Positions 1 through 5,563 of a stretch of 5,851 nucleotides of DNA are shown piece by piece. The stretch comes from Candidatus Jordarchaeum madagascarense. Its GTDB lineage: Archaea > Asgardarchaeota > Jordiarchaeia > Jordiarchaeales > Jordiarchaeaceae. The stretch covers positions 1-5,851 of the forward strand of contig DXJA01000283.1 in the NCBI GenBank assembly GCA_019056875.1. Reading direction: 5' to 3'. The stretch's first letter is position 1. Each line of letters begins with the position of its first letter. Position numbers and translations under genes: made by a program. The notes beneath the pieces are model-generated. The model was not told the DNA's origin. It worked only from the letters and a program-made list of their open reading frames with translations, and did no database searches.

Positions 1-521
1 TGGGCAATGCTTCTCAGATGGCCATAATCATTAAAATTTTCATTTTCTGCAATAAATAGATTGGATTGGAAAGCACCTTTATGATTGCTAAAAATCTTTA
101 TCCCTTTGAATAAAAAAAGGAACACAAAACACGCAATAATTAGCTGGAGCGCACAATAAGTCAAAAAACCTGTACTTGAACTATTTTCAAATATCGGGGG
201 GACTGGATACTCTAAAATAAAAAAGTATACCTGCGAAATTACATATCTTAAAGGAATAAAAGTGATCGGTAGAAAAAGAGTGAATAACCAAATTTTAGTT
301 TTTATATAGTAAGCATCTTCTTTTACCATTTTACAAACAATAAGCGATATAAAGGGCATGAAGAGCACTAAACCTCCCAAAAATGTTTGCATCTGCTGAA
401 GAGGTGTAATAATTTGATATATGTTAAATAAGAATAAAGCATTGAATACCGATGCTATAGTGTCGAAAATATGTCTAATAAATAAGTCCACTAGTCTAAA
501 AATTTCAAGGAATGGGTTCAT
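1..521 (-). CDS. Partial multi-pass membrane protein, co-translated with BlaI-like repressor
   Basis: An open frame with no stop runs from an ATG at 521-519 to the window edge, giving 173 residues; the C-terminus is missing. The ATG overlaps the TGA of the upstream repressor gene (ATGA), so the two are almost certainly one transcript with coupled translation. I see four hydrophobic stretches at about residues 19-39, 45-64, 77-99 and 118-139. Lys-rich loops (64-76 and 140-149) place the N- and C-terminal sides in the cytoplasm, and an outer loop near 100-117 carries an NSS sequon. I do not recognise the family. In bacteria, BlaI/MecI genes are often paired with BlaR1/MecR1 (M56 metallopeptidase) sensors, so a signal-transducing partner is a reasonable guess. 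However, no HExxH motif lies in the visible part, and the four-helix start does not by itself prove M56 membership. The reading frame is secure; the function is not. Confidence 0.8.
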   Translation of the reverse strand, partial: MNPFLEIFRLVDLFIRHIFDTIASVFNALFLFNIYQIITPLQQMQTFLGGLVLFMPFISLIVCKMVKEDAYYIKTKIWLFTLFLPITFIPLRYVISQVYFFILEYPVPPIFENSSSTGFLTYCALQLIIACFVFLFLFKGIKIFSNHKGAFQSNLFIAENENFNDYGHLRSIA

Positions 522-964
522 TTCTTAGACTCGCCCTTACTCTTTATCTTTTTTAGCTGTTTTTTGATTTCATCTATTATCTCCGGGTTATTTATATTTA
601 AGTTTTCGAGCAAAAACATTATGGTAGAGTCTTCGAAAGATTCGAAAAGTCCGCTCAGAACATGCCTTGCAACTAATTCCTCAAATTCCTGCCTCGTGAG
701 GGCGGGGGAATAAACATAGTATATACCTTTCTCTCTGATTAACTCACGCTTTACAAATTTTTTCTTATACAACCTGTTGAGAATCGTAGCCACAGTGTTA
801 AAAGCCACTGGACGCCTAAGTTTTATATCTTCATGAATATCACGAACAGACGCTTTTTTAAGCTTCCAAACAGTCTTCATCACTTCCGATTCCAGATCGC
901 CTAAAACCTTCGACAAATCCTTTTCGTGGGGCTTAAATTCATAAACCCTAGGTTTACTAACCAA
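518..964 (-). CDS. BlaI/MecI/CopY-family winged-helix transcriptional repressor
   Basis: This 148-residue protein fits the Penicillinase_R (BlaI/MecI/CopY) family of dimeric repressors. Residues 21-34 (LGDLESEVMKTVW) match the family's opening helix. Residues 38-49 form the second helix, 52-70 (with FNTVATILNRL) the recognition helix, and 72-87 the wing ending in YYVYSP. Residues 91-142 form the helical dimerisation tail, rich in Lys at the end. About 17 residues precede the usual domain start. The start is TTG (964-962), with a GGAAGG ribosome site seven bases upstream; no ATG lies upstream in frame, and the next Met (residue 29) would cut the first helix. It has no cysteine, so the CopY-type metal motif is absent. 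The Asn-Phe site cut in staphylococcal BlaI/MecI is not evident in the aligned region. It is divergent from the ABC operon, whose promoter holds two dyads suited to this family, so it probably represses that operon. The inducer is unknown. Confidence 0.9.
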   Translation of the reverse strand: MVSKPRVYEFKPHEKDLSKVLGDLESEVMKTVWKLKKASVRDIHEDIKLRRPVAFNTVATILNRLYKKKFVKRELIREKGIYYVYSPALTRQEFEELVARHVLSGLFESFEDSTIMFLLENLNINNPEIIDEIKKQLKKIKSKGESKK

Positions 965-1012
965 AAGTATCCTTCCCTTGAGGTTCTCAAAAATTGGATT
1001 GTTCTGTAAAAG

Positions 1013-1046
1013 GTGAATTAAGTTTCCACAATTCTTTTCAATTCAC
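1013..1046. repeat. Inverted repeat GTGAATT-N20-AATTCAC in repressor gene leader
   Basis: GTGAATT at 1013-1019 is mirrored by AATTCAC at 1040-1046, with a 20-bp gap. The right arm also belongs to a direct repeat, CAATTC at 1029-1034 and 1039-1044, spaced ten bases start to start (one helical turn). The element lies downstream of the candidate minus-strand TATA box and near the expected start of the repressor transcript. It could be a regulatory site for the blaI-like gene, but it does not share the ACTAC half-site found on the operon side. It may also be chance in AT-rich DNA. Confidence 0.35.
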
Positions 1047-1052
1047 AGTAAT

Positions 1053-1062
1053 ATTTATATAT
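1053..1062 (-). promoter_or_regulatory. Candidate TATA box for the repressor gene pair
   Basis: Read on the minus strand this is ATATATAAAT, a good archaeal TATA-like element. Initiation about 25 bases downstream would fall near 1030, giving a leader of roughly 65 bases before the TTG at 964. The neighbouring TTTAAATATT (minus strand, 1071-1080) is an alternative. The assignment is by composition and position only. Confidence 0.4.
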
Positions 1063-1071
1063 GTCTCCAAA

Positions 1072-1081
1072 ATATTTAAAT
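1072..1081 (+). promoter_or_regulatory. Candidate TATA box for the ABC operon
   Basis: ATATTTAAAT at 1072-1081 is a plausible archaeal TATA element 67 bases before the first ATG of the four-gene operon. Transcription would start near 1103, inside or just next to the two ACTAC/GTAGT dyads. That is the geometry expected for repression by blocking polymerase or TFB/TBP access. No mapped start supports it. Confidence 0.45.
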
Positions 1082-1083
1082 TT

Positions 1084-1100
1084 AACTACATAAAGTAGTT
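1084..1100. promoter_or_regulatory. Operator-like dyad 1: AACTAC-N5-GTAGTT
   Basis: A perfect 6-5-6 inverted repeat (AACTAC at 1084-1089, GTAGTT at 1095-1100), centred on 1092, begins three bases after the candidate TATA box. The TAC...GTA core resembles the dyads bound by BlaI/MecI/CopY proteins, and a gene of that family is divergently encoded next door. Binding is inferred from pattern and position. The five-base gap differs slightly from the TACA-N2-TGTA form known for CopY. Confidence 0.65.
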
Positions 1101-1103
1101 TAT

Positions 1104-1118
1104 ACTACTGACAGTAGT
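1104..1118. promoter_or_regulatory. Operator-like dyad 2: ACTACT-N3-AGTAGT
   Basis: A second perfect inverted repeat, ACTACT (1104-1109) and AGTAGT (1113-1118), is centred on 1111, 19 bp from the centre of dyad 1. Both share the form ACTAC-N5-GTAGT. Two copies of the same dyad in tandem across the predicted transcription start make a chance origin unlikely and suggest two repressor dimers on nearly the same face of the helix. Confidence 0.65.
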
Positions 1119-1147
1119 TCTTCTAACAAAAACAAAAGGGAAAAAGA

Positions 1148-1834
1148 ATGAAAAAACGCTCACTACTACTAATACTAGTACTAACAATAAGCCTAGCAAT
1201 ACCAGTACTACTAAACCAGACTCAACCAGTTTACACACAACCCATGACACACACATACACATTCTCAGAAATTATCTCTGGTACATCACCTCCAGTTGAA
1301 GTAAACTTCACTGTTATAACCGACATAGGGGTCTTAATAGATGGCAATGTTGGCGGCTGGGGACTACGAATCAGCGCCAGCACTAATGACACCTTCTTTC
1401 AAATTCAAAATATTACTATAAACAGTGTCTCTAACGGAACAAAAATAAGCCGAGGATTAATGTTTCCACTTACCAACGCTTTTGCATCCGACGAAAATAT
1501 GATTCCTCCAGTTCCTCCGTTTACCACCGAATATAGTCTTGCGAAGTTTGAAAGCGTGTTATTACTTGAAGGCCTCGCTGGTTTTCCATCTCTAACTTCG
1601 TTTAATCTCAGCGTTACCATAGAGACAACTAGTGGAGATCAAACGGTTCATTTAGCTAGTAACGTACCCGTGTTATCCTTGATATTTCCCAATCCAAGTG
1701 AAGCGCCACCAGTGATTAACTATTATCTTATAATTTCGTACTCTATGGTCTTTCTGTTACCCATATCAATGATTCTAACAAATCGTTGGCTAAATATTCG
1801 CAAACTAAAGAAAGAAGGTTCTGAAGAGGTGTAG
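1148..1834 (+). CDS. Membrane-anchored extracytoplasmic protein of unknown function (operon gene 1)
   Basis: I do not recognise this 228-residue protein. A Lys/Arg start and hydrophobic stretch (residues 5-22) form a signal peptide or N-terminal anchor. Residues 32-188 look like an extracytoplasmic, beta-rich domain with five Asn-X-Ser/Thr sequons (N53, N80, N88, N96, N153) and a PPVPP segment near 120-124. A second hydrophobic segment (about 190-211) is followed by a basic tail (213-222) that would lie in the cytoplasm. The N-in/C-in hairpin topology, and its place as first gene ahead of a second protein of the same design and an ABC-2 transporter, suggest an accessory or substrate-contacting subunit on the cell surface. 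The ribosome site is weak (GGG at 1138-1140), and the leader would be about 45 bases from the predicted start. The first 120 bases are strongly A/C-rich, unlike the rest of the gene. Confidence 0.85.
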   Translation: MKKRSLLLILVLTISLAIPVLLNQTQPVYTQPMTHTYTFSEIISGTSPPVEVNFTVITDIGVLIDGNVGGWGLRISASTNDTFFQIQNITINSVSNGTKISRGLMFPLTNAFASDENMIPPVPPFTTEYSLAKFESVLLLEGLAGFPSLTSFNLSVTIETTSGDQTVHLASNVPVLSLIFPNPSEAPPVINYYLIISYSMVFLLPISMILTNRWLNIRKLKKEGSEEV

Positions 1835-1840
1835 CATGAG

Positions 1841-2551
1841 ATGCGTAACAAAATTTTACTTTTTCTTGTGGTATTTGCTTTGATTCTAGGAATAACTTCT
1901 GCCATCTATTTCCAACCAGAGCCTACACCCACTTATCCCATTACACCATTTGGATTATACTATCTCAGATATGACTACACCGTACAGAATAACGGTACCG
2001 CAAAGATAAGTGGATTAACACCGACAGTGGTTTGGTCTCAGGGCTACGCTGCTCCACACACGGTTAAAATAGCTGAGAGAAACGGATTTGAACCCATCCA
2101 ATACAGCGAGGTAAATCTTTACACACGAGAAACAAACACCACAGGAGAACACTTCCTCTGGTGGATTCCACCAGGGTTACCCACCGGAACTCCTGTAAAA
2201 ATAGGTAATAACACCGGTATGATCGTAGCTGAAACTGAGTTAAGTGTACAACAATTGGTAAGGAACACAAAAGTGGTCTTCTATTCTGGATCAAACGGAA
2301 CAGTTGTTGCTAACTATGACGTAAATAGTGGTTTTCTAGTTCAGTTGGAAATCAAAGAAGGAGAACAGATAAGCGTTTACCAATTACAATCCACACTAGG
2401 AGTGTCTCTGGGAGTTTCTAATTATTACTATGCGCGTATAATCTTCCTGTGCTTATTCATACCCTCGTTAGTGATTTTCATACTAATACTTCCTTGGCCT
2501 TTGAGAAAATGGAGTCAGAGCTTGTCTAAATTTTTAAGAAAGAAGGTTTAG
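1841..2551 (+). CDS. Membrane-anchored extracytoplasmic protein of unknown function (operon gene 2)
   Basis: This 236-residue protein is not recognised. It repeats the layout of gene 1: N-terminal hydrophobic segment (residues 4-23), a Pro/Thr linker (26-36), an outside domain of about 160 residues with four sequons (N51, N99, N123, N152), a C-terminal membrane segment (199-219) and a basic tail. The outer domain is rich in aromatic residues and beta-prone stretches. I see no clear sequence identity with gene 1, so similarity of layout may be convergent. ATG at 1841 is preferred because GAGGTG (1826-1831) lies ten bases upstream; the ATG at 1836 leads to an early stop. It starts six bases after gene 1 ends and is followed 11 bases later by the ABC ATPase. 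A role as a partner of the transporter is inferred from this spacing. Confidence 0.87.
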   Translation: MRNKILLFLVVFALILGITSAIYFQPEPTPTYPITPFGLYYLRYDYTVQNNGTAKISGLTPTVVWSQGYAAPHTVKIAERNGFEPIQYSEVNLYTRETNTTGEHFLWWIPPGLPTGTPVKIGNNTGMIVAETELSVQQLVRNTKVVFYSGSNGTVVANYDVNSGFLVQLEIKEGEQISVYQLQSTLGVSLGVSNYYYARIIFLCLFIPSLVIFILILPWPLRKWSQSLSKFLRKKV

Positions 2552-2562
2552 GAGATACAGCC

Positions 2563-3507
2563 ATGTTAGCTATCGAAACTCAAAATCTAAAAAAAGTGTT
2601 CGGCAATTTTCACGCTCTAAGGGGAATCAACATAGAAGTTCAGGAAGGAACCTGCTACGGTCTCCTAGGACCCAACGGAGCTGGAAAAACAACCACGATT
2701 AAACTCCTACTCGGACTGCTCTCACCAACGGAAGGCGAAGCCAAAGTTTTTGGATATAAGGCGGGTTCATTCCAAGCTAGACAGAGGATAGGCTATCTGC
2801 CAGAGAGAGTAGGGTACTATGCTCACGTTAAAGCCATCGATTTCTTACGCTACATCGGAATTCTATCGAACATGTCCTCAGCCGATATAGATGAAAGAGC
2901 AGAAGAACTATTAGAATGGGTTGGTCTCGGCGGTTGGGGCGAAGCACCCATAGGTAATCTAAGTGCCGGAATGAAGCAACGCCTCGGACTAGCAGAAGCA
3001 GTAATGGGTGACCCCAAACTAGTTATTCTTGATGAGCCGACCAGTAATCTCGACCCCATAGGACGAAGCGAAATACTGGAGAGAATCAAGGAGATAACCA
3101 AAGAAGGAAGAACCGTATTCATATCCAGCCATGTTCTCCCTGAGATAGAGGTTGTCAGCGATTACGTGGGAATTATACACATGGGAGAGATGATAGTACA
3201 GGGCAAACTAAAAGACATCAAAAAGGCGGAACTAAAAAGAGGAAAACACGACTACGAGCTCATCGTTGATAAACCTGAAGCAATCATTCCCGAGCTCCAA
3301 AAATCACCCTTCGTCACAAACGTAACTAGAAGTGACGACCGCATACTCATTAAAGCAACAGACACAGATCAACTGGGTCAGAACTTGCCAAAAATACTAG
3401 TCGATACCAAAGTTCAACTCGTCAAATTCGCTCCCCTAGGCGAAAGCCTCCAAGACATTTTCCTACAAATTATGGGAGAAACGAAAAATGTCCAAAAAAA
3501 GAGTTAA
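2563..3507 (+). CDS. ABC-2 type transporter ATP-binding protein (CcmA/NatA-like)
   Basis: This 314-residue cytoplasmic ATPase powers the permease encoded directly downstream. Walker A is GPNGAGKT (36-43); the Q-loop region reads GYLPE (77-81), as is common in ABC-2 export ATPases. The signature is LSAGMKQRL (133-141), Walker B is LVILDEP (153-159) with catalytic Glu158, the D-loop is SNLD (161-164), and the switch His is 190. All catalytic elements are intact. Residues from about 225 form a C-terminal domain ending in SLQDIFLQIMG, typical of this subfamily (DUF4162-like). The start has a GGAG site at 2551-2554 that overlaps the upstream TAG, with eight bases of spacing. The 3' end overlaps the permease gene by 20 bases. 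Family assignment is firm; the cargo is unknown. Confidence 0.95.
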   Translation: MLAIETQNLKKVFGNFHALRGINIEVQEGTCYGLLGPNGAGKTTTIKLLLGLLSPTEGEAKVFGYKAGSFQARQRIGYLPERVGYYAHVKAIDFLRYIGILSNMSSADIDERAEELLEWVGLGGWGEAPIGNLSAGMKQRLGLAEAVMGDPKLVILDEPTSNLDPIGRSEILERIKEITKEGRTVFISSHVLPEIEVVSDYVGIIHMGEMIVQGKLKDIKKAELKRGKHDYELIVDKPEAIIPELQKSPFVTNVTRSDDRILIKATDTDQLGQNLPKILVDTKVQLVKFAPLGESLQDIFLQIMGETKNVQKKS

Positions 3508-4540
3508 AACCAAAACTAAAGCAATTCCCGAAAAACCATCAGCAATAGAAGAGTCCACAAGTGACCGAATCATCAAATTCTCAATCCAATCCATACGGCT
3601 ATTCTGGGAAGAGGTGAAAAATTCCTACCGAACAAAATCCTTTGCCGCCTTCGCAGCCCTAATGGTACTACCCCTAATAATAATCCTCGTATCATACGCA
3701 GTCACACAGTATCCAGGCATGTTCAATCAAGTACAAATCAGCCTATTCCTAAACGGCATATACGGAGAAGACGGGGCAATATTAACCTTCAGAAATGTTT
3801 TCGCAGGAACAATGGGTATAAGCACCGGAATCGGGTTTGGGATGGGTGGCTTTGCAACAATATACTATCTTGGTGTCCCGATAATCGCTATAGTAACAAT
3901 CCTCACCTCTGGGATTATAGCGGGAGACCGCGAACACGGCACCTTACCAGTTTATGTCGCAAAACCAGTTTACAAAACCCAACTGGTCCTGACAAAATTC
4001 TTTGCTTTCGCTTTCATCAGTTTAATCCTAACCATCCTAGTTTATTATACAATGTACTTTATATTTGCATTTTCTATACTAGGCCCGCTAGGAATACTTA
4101 TAGAGGGCATAAGCTACACAATATACGTCGCAAACAATCTAATCATTGTAACTTGGGTTTTCATTTTGACAGTTGGCTCCGTCACCACGCTGGTTTCAGC
4201 CATTGTCGACCGCCCAATCCTCGCTGGCGTCATCGCCCTCATATACCTACTAATTGTATCCTTCTTTTCAAGTTTCCTAATGTTTTTTCTAGGTTCAGTC
4301 GCCGACGCATTAAAATATCTAGATCTGTCAGGCCTAGCAACCAGCATACTAAACGTAAACATTCTAGGATTCCAATACTACCAGGCAATATGGAATATAA
4401 TCTCATACGCCGGCTTTGTGGCACAACAAATACTCGGACAGCTAATAGACCCAACCACCGCAGCCACAATATTACTCTCAATACTACTAGTAACCCTCGG
4501 AGCCGCCTGCATAATAACACAGAAACGCGAAGTAAAATAA
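3488..4540 (+). CDS. ABC-2 type transporter permease
   Basis: A 350-residue integral membrane protein that would dimerise and pair with the preceding ATPase. It has a charged cytoplasmic N-terminus (1-48) followed by about six hydrophobic segments near 52-74, 126-146, 168-196, 214-240, 244-270 and 325-343. The first outer loop (75-122) is long and Gly-rich. The diagnostic ABC-2 coupling motif is AGDREHGTL at 145-153, with PVYVAKPV just after it (154-161). Overall layout is NosY/ABC2_membrane-like. Translation starts at ATG 3488 inside the ATPase gene, with GGGAG at 3474-3478, so the two subunits are translationally coupled. The coding strand is strongly A/C-rich, a bias that continues past the gene end to about 4740. 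Export rather than import is the usual role of this permease class; the substrate cannot be read from the sequence. Confidence 0.93.
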   Translation: MSKKRVKTKTKAIPEKPSAIEESTSDRIIKFSIQSIRLFWEEVKNSYRTKSFAAFAALMVLPLIIILVSYAVTQYPGMFNQVQISLFLNGIYGEDGAILTFRNVFAGTMGISTGIGFGMGGFATIYYLGVPIIAIVTILTSGIIAGDREHGTLPVYVAKPVYKTQLVLTKFFAFAFISLILTILVYYTMYFIFAFSILGPLGILIEGISYTIYVANNLIIVTWVFILTVGSVTTLVSAIVDRPILAGVIALIYLLIVSFFSSFLMFFLGSVADALKYLDLSGLATSILNVNILGFQYYQAIWNIISYAGFVAQQILGQLIDPTTAATILLSILLVTLGAACIITQKREVK

Positions 4541-4551
4541 ACCCCCCACTA

Positions 4552-4559
4552 TTTTTTTT
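4552..4559 (+). terminator. T8 run terminator of the ABC operon
   Basis: An uninterrupted run of eight T begins 12 bases after the permease stop codon, preceded by a C-rich stretch with no hairpin. Archaeal RNA polymerase terminates at such T tracts, so this is the likely end of the four-gene transcript. Confidence 0.7.
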
Positions 4560-4644
4560 AACACAAGATTAAAACACACCACAATAATAAAACAATTCAC
4601 AATCCCGCACAAAGCAGATACTTATCAAATCACCGAACCGCCAC

Positions 4645-4651
4645 AAAAAAA
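4645..4651 (-). terminator. T7 run terminator of thi4
   Basis: Seven A on the plus strand (T7 in the thi4 transcript) follow the thi4 TGA by one base. There is no hairpin. It faces the T8 terminator of the ABC operon across about 85 bp of A/C-rich DNA in which I see no gene. Confidence 0.6.
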
Positions 4652-4652
4652 T

Positions 4653-5453
4653 TCACGTTTTAATCTTGCCCAAATTCTCCAAAATATCCACAGCAACCTT
4701 CCGACCACTAATCAACATACCCGAAAATATCGGTCCCATTCTGGGTCCGCCGGAGACTGCGTTTGCGGCCATTCCTGCTACGAAGAGGCCGGGGTAGATT
4801 TGTTTTGTGGTTTCTATGAGCATTTTTTCTCCTATTTGGGTCCACATTGGTTTTTCGCCTATGATTTTTCCGGTTTCTGTTTCTAGTCTGGCTCCGGGGA
4901 TTTTTCTTTGGACGATGTTGCAGATTTCGGCGTCGTGGCCGGTGGCGTCGACTACGTATTTGCATCTGATGGTCATTGGGTCTACGTGTAGTTTGGCCAT
5001 TTCTACTGCGGTCCATTGTATTACTACTCCGGTGATTTTGTCTGCTTCTCTTATCATGACATCTTCGACGCTTATTAGGTTGAAGATTTTGGCTCCCGCA
5101 TCTATTGCGCTTGCTGTTAGTTTTGCTACTGTTTCTAGGGAGTTTGCTACGAAATATCCTGGCTCGAGTTCTATTGAGTTTATTTTAAAATCGTCTAGTA
5201 TGAATTTTCCTTCTCTCTGGACTACTATTTTGTTGAACATCATTCCTCCTCCGTGGCATCCTCCGCCGGTGCTGAGTTTTCTTTCGAATACGATTGTTTT
5301 TAGTCCGCCTTCTGCGAGGTATTTGGCTGCTGTGAGTCCTGTGGGTCCGGAGCCTGCGATTACAACGTCGATGTCTGTGGCGTCGATTAGGTCTCTCATG
5401 TAGGAGTTGATTATTAGTTTAGTTATTGTGATTTCGTCTAGATCCATTGCCAT
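4653..5453 (-). CDS. thi4: Thiazole synthase, archaeal Thi4 type (sulfide-dependent form likely)
   Basis: This 266-residue protein matches the Thi4 family, which builds the thiazole moiety of thiamine from NAD and glycine in the cytoplasm. The dinucleotide-binding motif GSGPTGLTAAKYL is at 34-46 with the acidic strand end FERK at 56-59. The conserved loop GGGCHGGGMMFNKIVV spans 63-78, ATGHDAE spans 170-176, and the C-terminal GMAANAVSGGPRMGPIF runs from 227. At the position of the yeast sulfur-donor Cys205 (CMDP) this protein has His156 (HVDP). This matches archaeal enzymes that use free sulfide catalytically with iron; Asp158 and His173 are probable metal ligands. Older databases call such proteins ribulose-1,5-bisphosphate synthetase or ribose-1,5-bisphosphate isomerase. 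Length is normal. The first ATG is chosen over codon 3 because GGAGGA sits seven bases upstream. The last 27 codons favour G/T endings, unlike the rest of the gene. Confidence 0.93.
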   Translation of the reverse strand: MAMDLDEITITKLIINSYMRDLIDATDIDVVIAGSGPTGLTAAKYLAEGGLKTIVFERKLSTGGGCHGGGMMFNKIVVQREGKFILDDFKINSIELEPGYFVANSLETVAKLTASAIDAGAKIFNLISVEDVMIREADKITGVVIQWTAVEMAKLHVDPMTIRCKYVVDATGHDAEICNIVQRKIPGARLETETGKIIGEKPMWTQIGEKMLIETTKQIYPGLFVAGMAANAVSGGPRMGPIFSGMLISGRKVAVDILENLGKIKT

Positions 5454-5460
5454 CTATTCT

Positions 5461-5466
5461 TCCTCC
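5461..5466 (-). promoter_or_regulatory. Strong ribosome binding site deciding the thi4 start
   Basis: The minus strand reads AAGGAGGA here, with GGAGGA seven bases before the ATG at 5453-5451. This ideal spacing favours that ATG over the second ATG two codons inside the gene. Confidence 0.8.
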
Positions 5467-5497
5467 TTAGTTATGAATGGTTTAACTTTTTGGTGTT

Positions 5498-5507
5498 GTT
5501 TTTAAAG
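5498..5507 (-). promoter_or_regulatory. Candidate TATA box for thi4
   Basis: The minus strand reads CTTTAAAAAC, a TATA-like box that would start transcription near 5477 and give a short leader carrying the GGAGGA site. An alternative is the symmetric ATTTAT-cat-ATAAAT at 5517-5531, which reads as a TATA box on either strand and would start transcription near 5499. I see no TPP riboswitch core in the leader. Confidence 0.4.
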
Positions 5508-5546
5508 CTTAGAATCATTTATCATATAAATCTAGCGAAATAGTTA

Positions 5547-5554
5547 TTTATATG
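5547..5554 (+). promoter_or_regulatory. Candidate TATA box for the gcvH-like gene
   Basis: TTTATATG, preceded by a BRE-like CGAAATAG at 5536-5543, fits an archaeal promoter. Predicted initiation is near 5575, giving a leader of about 55 bases to the ATG at 5630. Confidence 0.5.
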
Positions 5555-5563
5555 CTTCATAAA

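Noticed and set aside
518..964. CopY-type copper-responsive repressor
   Set aside because: The protein has no cysteine, so the CxC metal-binding motifs are missing, and no copper transport gene is in the window.
1836..1838. ATG five bases upstream of the chosen start of operon gene 2
   Set aside because: It is in another frame and meets a stop after about 15 codons; the ATG at 1841 gives the signal or anchor segment and fits the GAGGTG ribosome site.
4239..4520. Minus-strand open frame of 93 codons under the permease gene
   Set aside because: Leu/Arg-rich antisense translation of the permease with no start signals.
4153..4572. Open frame of 139 codons on the plus strand overlapping the permease gene
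   Set aside because: It sits out of frame within the permease, whose membrane segments and ABC-2 motif are convincing; its Arg/His/Asn-rich product looks like a frame shadow.
4541..4652. Small RNA or small gene in the convergent gap
   Set aside because: Only A/C-rich DNA with facing T-run terminators; no start with a ribosome site and no stable hairpin seen.
4807..5403. A 198-codon open frame on the plus strand, antisense to thi4
   Set aside because: It lies wholly within thi4, whose family motifs are clear; it has no ribosome site or recognisable domain and is explained by the codon bias of the opposite strand.
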